Shown here piece after piece: positions 18,279-27,018 of a DNA stretch of 49,097 bases. The notes beneath the pieces were generated by a model. That model did not search any database and had not been told where the DNA came from. It saw only the letters and a list, made by a program, of their open reading frames with translations. The translations under genes and the position numbers were made by a program. Location: positions 1 through 49,097 of the forward strand of contig JAJRTR010000103.1 in NCBI GenBank assembly GCA_024278215.1, given 5' to 3'. The stretch is from a bacterium (GTDB taxonomy: Bacteria; UBP15; UBA6099; JAJRTR01). Position 1 is the first letter of the stretch. The number at the start of each line of letters is the position of its first letter.

Positions 18279-20042
18279 TCAACTGCCGTTTTTTGAAAGG
18301 TTCAGTAGCGCATCGGCAACGGGCTGGTCGGGCGGTGAGAACTCGTCTTTCACTCTGAACTTGTCGATTTCGTCGGGCTTGACAACAGTTATCTCACGGG
18401 TTGAACTATCCGGATCGGCATATACAAAGTAGGCATCCTCCATCCCACTTTCGAAAATCACATTGACCGCATATCCGTATCCCTGGAGTTCCTTGCTGAG
18501 ATCAAGCGCTTCATCCTGATTTTGAAATATTCCGACAAGCACTCCCTGTGGTTTTGTGAATGTTTCGTCTTCAAGATAAACATCGAATCCCCTGCCCCTC
18601 ATTTCCCAGGCCAGATCGCGAAGTTTTTTCTCGAGCGGAATCCCTTCATAACCGACAAGCGAAGGTTGTGTCACCTTTAGCACAGGCCCGGTCGCTATTC
18701 CCGATTCATTTACACCACCGGACTTCCGCCCTCCGGTATCAGAAGTTGCTTCGGCGACAGGTTCCTTTATAATCCTGTCCCGGTCATAGAGTCCCACTGC
18801 GAAATCACTTGCCGAAAGCATTGCGAGAAGGTCTTTGCCGCCGCTGCCGTCGCCGGGAAATATCTCGTCGAGCTTTGTCGATGACAGCAGTCCCGACCCC
18901 GGCCCTCGTGCGCTTCCTGTGCCCAGCACAAAGAAGTCGTTTGAATAGGCTCTTAAATAAACAAGCAATTGTACAGCGCTCTGCGCATCGTCGAAACGCC
19001 CCATATCAAGATAGAAGAATTTATCGCCCGAATCGAGTGTTTCCTCGAGTATCACAGGGTGGTATCCGTGTTTGATCAGCTTGTTTATTAGGTCCACCAG
19101 ATCGTTATCCGCCGTGAGTGCAACAGAGCGGACAAGGAACCTTTTAGGGCTCGTGTCTTCTTCTGTTTTTCGGGTTGGAGAAGGCTTCTTGTCGACAGCA
19201 GCCGTCTCCGCAGGTTTCTTTTCAGCATTTTCATCTACAGGTTGCTTTTCCGGTGGCTTCTGTGCGGTCTTCTTTACAGTCGATGCCGTGGGTGTTGTTG
19301 CCGCGTTTTTTTCAGGCGCAGTCGCGGGAGTTGGTTCGGGCGCGGCGGCGGCAGTAGCGGTTTTCGCTTTGGTTTTCGCTTCAGTTTTTACTTTTGCTTC
19401 TGTTTTTGGACTGACTGCCGTCGCCTTATTTGCAACATCCTGTTTCTTTTCCTGCTGAGGTTTTGTTTCGGGCGCGGCAGGCATTACAGCGGTCTCCGGA
19501 TTCGGTTCAGGCGACTTTTCTTCCTTTTGCGGAACCTGTTTTTCTTGCGCGGGGGGAGTGGACCCGGTCCTGATTATTTCGATCTCAGTGCCCTTGCCGG
19601 AGGCTGCCTCCTGTGTCGAATCTTTCTGTATACTTTGAGACTTCGGTTCATTTGTTTTGTTTTCGAGTTGCTGTTCAGTGATAAGTTCACTCGGTTTTTT
19701 TTCTGTAACAACGGTTTCGTTTGCTTCGGCAGGCGATGTTTCGGATTTGACGGTGTCGTATCTTTTCGAACGCTTTGCTTTCACATTGATTGTTTGGGTT
19801 GCGGCGACAAGTGTCGTCTCCGTCGCCATTGCCGATGGAGTGACCGCCGTTGTTGCAGTCGCCGTCGAGTCTGTAGAAACAGTATCGGTCGCGGCGGTGG
19901 TTTCATGCGTGGCCATCTCTTCCTTCTTCAGGGCGAAGGCATCGGTAGTCCGGACAACCATAAGCACGGCAAGCATAATCACAAATACGGCAGGCACGAA
20001 CATTACCGGCAGCGTTCTCTTATGTTTAAATATTTCAGACAT
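18279..20042 (-). CDS. SPOR-domain membrane protein
   Basis: A 587-aa bitopic protein. A short cytoplasmic start (about 10 residues) leads to one membrane segment (VMFVPAVFVIMLAVLMVV). A low-complexity linker of roughly 250 residues rich in Ala, Lys, Glu, Thr and Pro follows. Two related folded regions come next, one starting RFLVRSVALTADNDLVDLI and one starting VGYEGIPLEKKLRDLA. Both have the length and pattern of SPOR domains, which bind denuded septal peptidoglycan. A role at the division septum or cell envelope is inferred from the domain type. The linker explains the long antisense open frames here, which are not genes. Confidence 0.78.
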   Translation of the reverse strand: MSEIFKHKRTLPVMFVPAVFVIMLAVLMVVRTTDAFALKKEEMATHETTAATDTVSTDSTATATTAVTPSAMATETTLVAATQTINVKAKRSKRYDTVKSETSPAEANETVVTEKKPSELITEQQLENKTNEPKSQSIQKDSTQEAASGKGTEIEIIRTGSTPPAQEKQVPQKEEKSPEPNPETAVMPAAPETKPQQEKKQDVANKATAVSPKTEAKVKTEAKTKAKTATAAAAPEPTPATAPEKNAATTPTASTVKKTAQKPPEKQPVDENAEKKPAETAAVDKKPSPTRKTEEDTSPKRFLVRSVALTADNDLVDLINKLIKHGYHPVILEETLDSGDKFFYLDMGRFDDAQSAVQLLVYLRAYSNDFFVLGTGSARGPGSGLLSSTKLDEIFPGDGSGGKDLLAMLSASDFAVGLYDRDRIIKEPVAEATSDTGGRKSGGVNESGIATGPVLKVTQPSLVGYEGIPLEKKLRDLAWEMRGRGFDVYLEDETFTKPQGVLVGIFQNQDEALDLSKELQGYGYAVNVIFESGMEDAYFVYADPDSSTREITVVKPDEIDKFRVKDEFSPPDQPVADALLNLSKNGS

Positions 20043-20154
20043 ACTTCAGTATATTCCCTGTTGCAATAATAAAGTCCGGTTTCGCGCAGACTTCTTATAC
20101 TATATTTTATATAGCTATCCGGATTCAACTGTCAGTTTCTGAAAAAAAACAATA
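20043..20154. other. Intergenic; upstream region of the SPOR gene
   Basis: This A+T-rich stretch contains the SPOR gene's upstream sequence and leads into repeat copy d. No gene is seen. Confidence 0.45.
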
Positions 20155-20333
20155 GAGCCGATTGCAAAATTCTGTTCGTAGCGAGGTCGAGAGAAATCTT
20201 TCAGAAGCAAGGCGGAGGTGCAAAATCCTCGCAGGCGTACTCGTAGAGTACGTTGAGGACGATTTTATGCCGACAACGCAGCTATGGACAATTGCAGCCG
20301 ACCGCAGCAGAATCATAATTTTTCAACTGGCTC
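20155..20333 (+). repeat. Family 1 MITE-like element, copy d
   Basis: It begins GAGCCGATTGCAAAATT and ends AATTTTTCAACTGGCTC. AATA occurs immediately on both sides (20151-20154 and 20334-20337), a likely 4-bp target duplication. The interior holds the CTCGTAGAGTACG hairpin core. Confidence 0.87.
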
Positions 20334-20357
20334 AATAGCTGAGGGATTGCGGAAAAT

Positions 20358-21503
20358 CTACATGACCTTTCCGATTATTTTCTCATATTCATTTTTCGCA
20401 TACATATCCGTCATACCGGCGATGTAATCGCAAACTATTCGCTCCGGGTCTTCATCGCGGAAACGGTCGGCAAGATCGGCGGGGAGAAGTTTCATGTTGT
20501 CGAGATATACTTCGAAAAGAGAAGCAATTATTCTGCGTGCGACATCCGTCATTTTCACTACACGGGGATGCCTGTAAAAATTTTCGTGGAGGTGGCTTTT
20601 CAACTCATGATTGAGACTTGCCATTTCGGCGCTGAAGCCAACAATTTCGCCGGAGGCGGCACGCACATCATCAAGGTTTCTGATATTGCGCCGCTCAAGT
20701 GCTTCAGATGTGTTCACGAGCAGGTCGGTAACCTGAATATTGATAAGACCGCGCACGAGGTGGTATCTTCTCATTTTTTCGCTGTTTTCAAACTCGGAAC
20801 GTTTCATGGAATCAAAAACACGCGCCGGCAGCCCGACACTGCGAAGTGTCTTCTCGTCGAGGATTCCCGCCTTCTGCCCATCGTCTACATCGTGGCAGGA
20901 ATAAGTGATTTCATCGGCGATATTAACTATCTGGGCTTCGAGCGTCGGCGCGCCGCCGTTTTCGTCGTCCAACATGTTTTTGCCGGGATGATCGTATGCG
21001 GTACTGTGCTTGATGATTCCTTCCCTGATCTCCCAACTGAGGTTGAGACCGGGGAAATCCGGGTAGCGGGTTTCCAGCAGGTCGACAACACGCAGTGACT
21101 GCTCATTATGTTCGAAACCCCCGCACCGGCGCATCAGTTCGTTAAGCACAGATTCGCCGACATGCCCGAAAGGAGAATGGCCGAGGTCGTGTGCCAGAGC
21201 GATTGCTTCGGCGACGTCTTCGTTAAGCCGCAGCGCGCGGGCTATGGTTCGTGAAATCTGCGCCACTTCGATTGTGTGTGTGAGGCGGTTTCGATAGTAG
21301 TCGCCGGTGAATGTAACAAAGACCTGTGTTTTCCCTTCGAGGCGCCGGAAAGCGGATGTGTGAATGATCCTGTCACGATCGCGTTGGAAAGGGCTCCTGT
21401 ACGGATGCTCGACTTCCGGGTACACACGCCCCTTCGACTCAGCGCTCTTTGTGGCGTATGGCGCAAGAATCCGTTCTTCTATTTCGGAGTACGATGTTTT
21501 CAT
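20358..21503 (-). CDS. Deoxyguanosinetriphosphate triphosphohydrolase-like protein
   Basis: An HD-domain hydrolase of the dGTPase family (381 aa), which removes triphosphate from dGTP or related deoxynucleotides. The family start YRSPFQRDRDRIIHTSAFRR and the motif RRLEGKTQVF are followed by the HD residues (RLTHTIEV...ALAHDLGHSPFGH), which bind the metal. An in-frame extension to 21569 encodes MENSSRPPPNQNFSIG; those residues come from repeat copy e, the same repeat-derived peptide seen before the AI-2E gene. The start at 21503, just outside the repeat, begins the conserved sequence, although its ribosome-binding site is weak. Of the homologous groups, it resembles the shorter Dgt-like enzymes rather than E. 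coli Dgt. Confidence 0.87.
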   Translation of the reverse strand: MKTSYSEIEERILAPYATKSAESKGRVYPEVEHPYRSPFQRDRDRIIHTSAFRRLEGKTQVFVTFTGDYYRNRLTHTIEVAQISRTIARALRLNEDVAEAIALAHDLGHSPFGHVGESVLNELMRRCGGFEHNEQSLRVVDLLETRYPDFPGLNLSWEIREGIIKHSTAYDHPGKNMLDDENGGAPTLEAQIVNIADEITYSCHDVDDGQKAGILDEKTLRSVGLPARVFDSMKRSEFENSEKMRRYHLVRGLINIQVTDLLVNTSEALERRNIRNLDDVRAASGEIVGFSAEMASLNHELKSHLHENFYRHPRVVKMTDVARRIIASLFEVYLDNMKLLPADLADRFRDEDPERIVCDYIAGMTDMYAKNEYEKIIGKVM

Positions 21504-21519
21504 ATCTGTTTTTACAAAG

Positions 21520-21698
21520 GAGCCAATTGAAAAATTCTGATTCGGCGGCGGTCGGCTGCTATTTTCCATAGCTGCGTTGTCGGCATAAAATCGTCCTCGA
21601 TGTACTCTACAAGTACGTCTGCGAGGATTTTACACCTCCGCCTTGCTTCTGAATAATTTCGCTCGACCTCGCTACGAACATAATTTTGCAATTGGCTC
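21520..21698 (-). repeat. Family 1 MITE-like element, copy e (inverted)
   Basis: This is an opposite-orientation copy. It begins GAGCCAATTGAAAAATTC and ends AATTTTGCAATTGGCTC, with AAAG on both sides (21516-21519 and 21699-21702), a likely target duplication. It separates the dGTPase and FGE-like genes and lies directly before the dGTPase start. Confidence 0.88.
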
Positions 21699-21707
21699 AA
21701 AGGGAGT

Positions 21708-22517
21708 CTATTCGCTGCTGATGTCGATATCCGGAACGTTTTCCCGGCGCCCACCGACACCGCCGCCTGGCGGTTCGTTCTCATATCCGATTATTTCTCC
21801 ACTGTGGCAGCACCTGACACCGAATTCGACATGGCGATCCTCCGGAGAACGAAGGTCCACGCTGTTGCAGCGGGAGAATATGGAACGGTCTCTGTATGAA
21901 CCACCCTTGAGTATGCGGAGTCTTTCATATTCGCCAAGCGAGGAGACATTTCCATAAGAGTCCGCGACCCATTCCGCAAGGTTGCCGTTCATATCCATCA
22001 CGCCGTCTATGCTTCTGCATTTTTCATTAGATCCACTTGTCTCAAGCGTTTCCGAGTTGATGTTGCACTGATTCTGCACGTAGCGGTATCCATAGCTCCA
22101 TACATTTTCCGCCTGTCCGGCGCAGGCGCGTTCCCATTCTACTTCCCTGCAAAGCCGCTTTCCCGCGCCGGCGCAGATGTTCTGCGCATCGTACCATGTC
22201 ATCCTTGACTGGGGTTGCCGACCAGCTCTGTTCGGGAATTCATACCTGTCGATACAAAAGGAATCAACATGGGCAATCCGCTTTGGCATCTCGTTCTTGA
22301 ACCAGGATTCGTAGCAGCCACCTACCGTCATGTCGCAGAGTTTCACAAGGTACAAAAATTCTTTTTCGGATGTTCCTGTGAAAAAATCGCCGCCGGGTAT
22401 GTATATCATTCCCATAGGGCATATCTCGCGCGTATACAACGTGCTGCGACCATAGAACAGCGCGCCTGCAACCATAAGAAAAACGAGTATTAACTGACCA
22501 ATATGTTTTTGCTTCAT
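21708..22517 (-). CDS. Membrane-anchored formylglycine-generating-enzyme-fold protein
   Basis: A 269-aa protein with one N-terminal hydrophobic segment (IGQLILVFLMVAGALFYG), placing the rest outside the cytoplasm. The rest is an FGE-sulfatase/SUMF1 domain (PF03781): GMIYIPGGDFFTGT, VDSFCIDRYEFPN, MTWYDAQNICAGAGKRLC, GVMDMNGNLAEWVAD, RILKGGSYRD and FGVRC. Proteins with this fold include enzymes that make formylglycine in sulfatases, and many non-enzymatic relatives. No sulfatase gene is in view, so enzyme activity is uncertain. The domain has several extra cysteines, perhaps disulfides. An in-frame start at 22586 adds 23 residues with no signal; I prefer ATG 22517. Confidence 0.78.
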   Translation of the reverse strand: MKQKHIGQLILVFLMVAGALFYGRSTLYTREICPMGMIYIPGGDFFTGTSEKEFLYLVKLCDMTVGGCYESWFKNEMPKRIAHVDSFCIDRYEFPNRAGRQPQSRMTWYDAQNICAGAGKRLCREVEWERACAGQAENVWSYGYRYVQNQCNINSETLETSGSNEKCRSIDGVMDMNGNLAEWVADSYGNVSSLGEYERLRILKGGSYRDRSIFSRCNSVDLRSPEDRHVEFGVRCCHSGEIIGYENEPPGGGVGGRRENVPDIDISSE

Positions 22518-22870
22518 CAAATTCTGCAACTCCACATGACCGCGACCGACACCTGCCGGGCAAACTATTCCCAATATTCTAATCACATTTCGGCATCTGC
22601 GCTACTCTAACAACATTTTAAACAATATCCGGTATACGTTCACAGGTAACTGTTCGCAATGGAACATCTGAAATACCTGGAATGCACCGACTATGTCGTT
22701 GCAACTGTGAAGAAGTCGCATTTCGCAAAAACTGACGTTTTTGCATTCCAGAATTTTCTGATAGTGCCGTTTAACTCAAAATCCGCAGGTTGTCATTCTG
22801 AGCGAAGCGAAGAATCGTCAGGTGTTTAACGCATTACTTTCAATGTCCTCCGTGAACAGTTACAATATCT
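22518..22870. other. Intergenic with a widespread repeat motif
   Basis: This gap lies upstream of the FGE-like gene. Around 22793-22817 it contains TCATTCTGAGCGAAGCGAAG, a short motif that I know from intergenic regions of many unrelated bacterial genomes. No gene was found. Confidence 0.45.
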
Positions 22871-23032
22871 GAGCCAATTGCAAAATTATGTTCGAAGCGA
22901 GGTCGAACGAAATTGTTCAGAGCAAGGCGGAGGTGCAAAATCCCCGCAGGCGTACTCGCCGAGTACGTTGAGGATGTTTTTGTGCCGACAACGCAGCTAT
23001 CCGCAGACGAATCAGAATTTTGCAATTGGCTC
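22871..23032 (+). repeat. Family 1 MITE-like element, copy f (internal deletion)
   Basis: It begins GAGCCAATTGCAAAATT and ends AATTTTGCAATTGGCTC, with ATCT on both sides (22867-22870 and 23033-23036). It is about 16 bp shorter than the full copies because part of the GGACAATTGCAGCCGACC block is missing. It lies just downstream of glmS. Confidence 0.88.
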
Positions 23033-23060
23033 ATCTGTATAATAATCCTTAGTTTTGCAG

Positions 23061-24896
23061 TTACTCGACAGTAACAGATTTCGCAAGGTTACGCGGCTGG
23101 TCGACATCGGAGCCCCGGTTTACAGCTACATAATATGCAAGCAATTGCAGCGGCACGACGACAATCATGGGCGACAGCAACTCGTCGGTATCCGGCACAT
23201 ACATAACATCCTTCGAGTAACTGGTGATGTTGACGTCGCCTGTCGTGGCGACAGCGATCACCATCCCTTCGCGTGCGATTACTTCCTGAATATTGCTGAT
23301 GATCTTTTCATAAGTAGCGCTCCGGGTTGCGATGGCAACGACAGGCATACGGCGGTCGATCAGCGCGATGGGGCCATGTTTCATCTCGCCAGCGGCATAG
23401 GCTTCGGCATGTATATATGATATTTCCTTGAGCTTGAGAGCGCCTTCCATCGCTGTCGGGAAATTGACACCGCGCCCGAGATACAAAAAATCGCGAAATT
23501 CGGAATATCGGTCCGCGATATCTTTTATGGCTTCGATATTGTCCAGTATTTCTTCTATCTTGCTCGGCAGCCCTTTCAACTTTCGTATCAGGCGTCTCGC
23601 TTCGGGCGCTTCGATAAGTTCGCGAATCCTACCAAACTGGATGCTTAGCAGCATCAGCGCGATGAGCATTGCCATGTATGCTTTAGTCGACGCTACGCCG
23701 ATCTCGGGCCCCGCGTGGATATAAAGCGCCCCGTCGACTTCGCGCGCTATCGAGCTGCCCTTAACATTGACGATGCCGATAACTTTCGCACCGCGTTTCT
23801 TCGCCTCCCTCAGCGCCGCGAGCGTATCCGCCGTCTCGCCGCTCTGGCTGATGACTATCACAAGTGTTCTCTCATTCACCATCGGTTCCCGGTATCTAAA
23901 CTCCGATGCGAGGTCCACATCAACATGTACCCGCGCAAGCTTCTCCAGCAGGTATTTGCCCACGCAACCCGAGTAATACGCTGTGCCGCACGCTACAATA
24001 TATATCGTTTCTATATTCTTTATCTCTCCATCCGTCAGTCCTATTTCCTCGAGGTATATCTGTGCGTTCTCTTCGTCTGTGCGACCGCCGATCGTGTTGC
24101 GGATCACCTGCGGCTGCTCGAATATTTCCTTGAGCATGAAGTGATCGTACCCGCTTTTTTCCGCCAGCACAGGATTCCACTCGATGTGCTCGACAGGTTT
24201 TTCGATCCGGTCTCCGTCGAGATTGAATATCTCGACATTATCCTTTGTAAGCACCGCGATCTCTTCGTCGTCGAGATAGATGATACTGCGAGTGTACGGC
24301 AGTATGGCCGGCACGTCTGAGGCAATAAAATTCTCGCCGTCGCCGAGTCCGATGATAAGCGGACTGTCCTTGCGGCCTGCCAGCAGCACATCCGGCCTGT
24401 CTTTGTGTACAACACCGATTGCATACGCGCCTTCAACCCGTTTCAGCGCCCCGCGCATGGCAGCTGCCATGTCGCCGTCTTTCGACATTTCGTCCGCCAT
24501 GAGATGCGCGAGAACTTCCGTGTCGGTCTGCGACACGAACTTGTATCCGTCCGCTTTCAAATCTTCTTTCAGCGACATGTAGTTCTCTATGATGCCGTTG
24601 TGCACAACAGCAATTGAAGATGTGTTGTCGACGTGCGGATGCGCGTTGAATTCAGTCGGACGGCCATGCGTTGCCCAGCGCGTGTGGCCGATCCCGGTGT
24701 GGCCGATTATCGGGTCGACATGGAGACTTCCGGAAAGATTTATCAGCTTTCCCTCGCTTCGCCTCCGTTCGATCACACCGTTGCTCACTATCGCTATACC
24801 GGCGGAATCGTATCCCCGGTACTCCAGCCTCTGAAGTCCCGAAATTATTATCTCCGACGCGTCTTCTTTTCCTATATAGCCTACTATCCCACACAT
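23061..24896 (-). CDS. glmS: Glutamine-fructose-6-phosphate aminotransferase
   Basis: It makes glucosamine-6-phosphate from fructose-6-phosphate and glutamine, the first committed step to UDP-GlcNAc for peptidoglycan and LPS. The 611 aa are the full normal length. The mature N-terminus begins CGIVGYIG, with Cys2 as the glutaminase nucleophile. The glutaminase domain occupies about 1-240, with GHTRWATHGRP. Two SIS isomerase domains follow (ACGTAYYSG, SQSGETADTLAALREAKKRG, AEAYAAGEMKHGPIALI), ending in the usual DQPRNLAKSVTVE. I see no clear glmS ribozyme motif in the upstream gap. It is a single gene flanked by repeats f and g. Confidence 0.96.
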   Translation of the reverse strand: MCGIVGYIGKEDASEIIISGLQRLEYRGYDSAGIAIVSNGVIERRRSEGKLINLSGSLHVDPIIGHTGIGHTRWATHGRPTEFNAHPHVDNTSSIAVVHNGIIENYMSLKEDLKADGYKFVSQTDTEVLAHLMADEMSKDGDMAAAMRGALKRVEGAYAIGVVHKDRPDVLLAGRKDSPLIIGLGDGENFIASDVPAILPYTRSIIYLDDEEIAVLTKDNVEIFNLDGDRIEKPVEHIEWNPVLAEKSGYDHFMLKEIFEQPQVIRNTIGGRTDEENAQIYLEEIGLTDGEIKNIETIYIVACGTAYYSGCVGKYLLEKLARVHVDVDLASEFRYREPMVNERTLVIVISQSGETADTLAALREAKKRGAKVIGIVNVKGSSIAREVDGALYIHAGPEIGVASTKAYMAMLIALMLLSIQFGRIRELIEAPEARRLIRKLKGLPSKIEEILDNIEAIKDIADRYSEFRDFLYLGRGVNFPTAMEGALKLKEISYIHAEAYAAGEMKHGPIALIDRRMPVVAIATRSATYEKIISNIQEVIAREGMVIAVATTGDVNITSYSKDVMYVPDTDELLSPMIVVVPLQLLAYYVAVNRGSDVDQPRNLAKSVTVE

Positions 24897-25034
24897 ATAT
24901 GCACGAATCCTCTCGTATTTATAATAAAGGTTGCAAAGTTTTCCTCATTCCATCGTTCTCAATTGGATCAGATACAACATTTCATATCACTTTAACTGCC
25001 TGAAGTGCCGCAAACAAGATTCCACCGTAAAAAA
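24897..25034. other. Intergenic, glmS upstream region
   Basis: This is the left part of the 349-bp gap between the divergent glmS and radical SAM genes. The remainder is repeat copy g. It presumably holds the glmS promoter; no gene or recognisable riboregulator is seen. Confidence 0.4.
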
Positions 25035-25212
25035 GAGCCAATGCAAAATTGTGTTTGAAACGAGATCGAACGAAATTGTTCAGAAGCAAGGCCGAGGTGA
25101 AAAATCCCCGCAGGCGTACTTGTAGAATACGTCGGGGAAGATTTTGTGCCGGCAAAGCATCTGTTGACATTTGCAACTGACCGCAGCCGAATCAGAATTT
25201 TGCAATTGGTTC
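25035..25212 (+). repeat. Family 1 MITE-like element, copy g
   Basis: It begins GAGCCAATGCAAAATTG and ends AATTTTGCAATTGGTTC. The flanks AAAA and TACA show no duplication, so the copy is either old or has lost an end. Its right end lies 33 bp before the radical SAM gene start. Confidence 0.82.
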
Positions 25213-25231
25213 TACAATTATTCTATTGTGA

Positions 25232-25237
25232 TATAAT
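25232..25237 (+). promoter_or_regulatory. Possible -10 box of the radical SAM gene
   Basis: A perfect TATAAT lies 8 bp before the GTG start at 25246. If used, transcription would begin at or next to the start codon, giving a nearly leaderless mRNA; no strong ribosome-binding site is visible. The -35 would fall in the right end of repeat copy g. Confidence 0.3.
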
Positions 25238-25245
25238 GCTGTTCA

Positions 25246-26712
25246 GTGAGAATACTGTTTATACATATGGGCGTGGAAAGTCTCGGCGTGGAATACCTTG
25301 TAGCGGCGGCACGCCGCGCGGGCCACGAGGCCGATCTCCTGTTTGATCCGTCGGTTTTCGGCGGCCACCTGATGTGGGATGTACCGGCGCTGGCCGCAAT
25401 CTTTTCTCTCAAGAAAAAGATCATTCGCCGCACCCTCGAGGAGAAACCTGATGTCGCGGCGTTCTCCTGTGTCTCGGCGATATACCACTGGTCGCTCTCG
25501 ATTGCCCGGGAGATCAGAGAAAACGATCCGGATATAAAAATCCTTTTCGGCGGTGTGCACCCGACCGCGATGCCCGACATCGTTATCGCCGAAGATGCAG
25601 TCGACGCGATAATACTGGGCGAAGCGGATATTTCACTTCCACTGCTGCTCGACTGCTGGCCGGATGGCATCAACCGTGATGCTCCAGGTGTCTGGTGGAA
25701 AGAAAATGGACAGGTAATAAAAAACGAGTTGCCGGAAACAGTGAAGGACCTCGACACGCTCCCGTTCCCGGCAAAAGATGTTTACTTCAGCAAAGCGCCT
25801 GCTTTCGAAATCAATTACTCTGTGATCGCTGCACGCGGATGCCCCAACAATTGCACATACTGCTATAAAGGCATATGGACTGTAGGGAACACCGGGGGGC
25901 CGGGGGTGCGGCGAAGAAGCATTGACAACGTGATAGAAGAACTCGAACCGGTCGCACGGCGGGGACACGCGAAGATGATAGTCTTCCGCGACGACATTTT
26001 CACGCTGAAAAAGAAGTGGCTTGCCGAATTCACCGAAAAATATCCCGTAAAAGTCGGCATACCTTATTTCTGCAATACCTACCCGCTTGCGCTCGACAGC
26101 GAACGTGCGGACATGCTGAAGGAAAGCGGCTGTGTGTACACAACTGTTGGCGTGCAGTCCGCCGATGAAGACCAGAGAAAAAACATCCTGAACAGGCGCT
26201 ATAAAAACGAGTCCGTCATCAAAACGATGAGCCTGCTCAAGGAGCGGAATATTACAGTTTCCATCGACCACATAATCGGCCTGCCGGGCGACACCGACGA
26301 GATACTTCGTGACGCCGCCGACTTTTATTGCAAACTCAAACCGGATAGATTGCTGACCTACTGGCTCACTTATTTCCCAGGCACCGGGATCATCGAAAAA
26401 GGGCTTGAATGCGGGCACCTGACTGCCGAAGATGTCGAAAAAATAAACGCCGGGTATGTCAACTGTCTGTACGGAGGCAATGACCGGCGAAGGAAAAAAC
26501 CTTCGCTGCGGAAATTTATTGTGCTTTTTTCACTTATTCCCCTTTTCGGGGCGTCAATCTCGAAGATGCTTGCAAGAGAAAACGTATTCCGGTTTATTCC
26601 TACATCAACTTTTTTCACCAATATCGCTATCGCGCTCAATGCCGTATTCAAACGCGACCCTTTTTTCCTGTACAATATAAAATACTTGTTTTCACGAAAA
26701 AAAACGCCCTGA
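25246..26712 (+). CDS. B12-binding-type radical SAM protein
   Basis: A 488-aa radical SAM protein. The N-terminal ~150 residues have the layout of a cobalamin-binding domain (RILFIHMGVESLGVEYLVAA, later KILFGGVHPTAMPD), but I do not see a complete DxHxxG motif. The iron-sulfur cluster motif CxxxCxxC is Cys199, Cys203 and Cys206 (GCPNNCTYC). The C-terminal region has hydrophobic stretches (FIVLFSLIPLFGASI) that may touch the membrane. Relatives in this broad group methylate lipids, hopanoids or natural products, or do other radical chemistry; the substrate is unknown. The start is GTG, which gives the family-typical N-terminus. It is a single gene. Confidence 0.85.
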   Translation: MRILFIHMGVESLGVEYLVAAARRAGHEADLLFDPSVFGGHLMWDVPALAAIFSLKKKIIRRTLEEKPDVAAFSCVSAIYHWSLSIAREIRENDPDIKILFGGVHPTAMPDIVIAEDAVDAIILGEADISLPLLLDCWPDGINRDAPGVWWKENGQVIKNELPETVKDLDTLPFPAKDVYFSKAPAFEINYSVIAARGCPNNCTYCYKGIWTVGNTGGPGVRRRSIDNVIEELEPVARRGHAKMIVFRDDIFTLKKKWLAEFTEKYPVKVGIPYFCNTYPLALDSERADMLKESGCVYTTVGVQSADEDQRKNILNRRYKNESVIKTMSLLKERNITVSIDHIIGLPGDTDEILRDAADFYCKLKPDRLLTYWLTYFPGTGIIEKGLECGHLTAEDVEKINAGYVNCLYGGNDRRRKKPSLRKFIVLFSLIPLFGASISKMLARENVFRFIPTSTFFTNIAIALNAVFKRDPFFLYNIKYLFSRKKTP

Positions 26713-27018
26713 ACTTATACCGGGGAAGCTACGGATAACGGATTGCTGTTAAGCAAACATCGCTATCTATCAGCTTTTTGGGATTCTGCCACCGTTTTTC
26801 CACAAACTTGCGTTTCAGGGGTGGCTTGTAAAAGGTGGTTGCGTGTGCTAAACTTTTCTCCCGTGGTTGCAGATGGCCCGGAAGGGGTTGTCTGTGCCCG
26901 TGACGACACATGTTTCCGGATTTCGGTGAAGGTGCCCGCGGGAGCAGTCCGCCCGGACAGCTCGGGTCTTGCCGGAAGGTGAAGGAAGCAGAGGAAAAAA
27001 CCAACAGGAGGTATCTCA
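26713..27018. other. Long untranslated region before rpsB
   Basis: A 306-bp gap ahead of the ribosomal protein S2 gene. The right half is G+C-rich and folds easily (for example GCCCGCGGG and the GCCGGAAGG segment), so it could be a regulatory leader. It matches no riboswitch or ribosomal leader that I recognise. A promoter-like pair is listed separately. Confidence 0.4.
26826..26854 (+). promoter_or_regulatory. Possible rpsB operon promoter
   Basis: TTGTAA (26826-26831) and TAAACT (26849-26854) are 17 bp apart; each matches the sigma-70 consensus at four of six positions. It would leave a leader of about 160 nt before rpsB. Confidence 0.35.

Noticed and set aside
19242-20069. Frame opposite the SPOR protein linker
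   Set aside because: Its Cys/Phe/Arg-rich repeats are the reverse reading of the Ala/Lys/Glu/Pro linker codons.
26880-26990. Possible cobalamin or other riboswitch before rpsB
   Set aside because: No known riboswitch core motif was found, and rpsB is not a typical target.
26930-26999. SRP RNA-like segment GCCGGAAGG followed by GAAGGAAGCAG before rpsB
   Set aside because: The bases resemble the conserved SRP loop only loosely, and no enclosing long hairpin of the right shape could be drawn.
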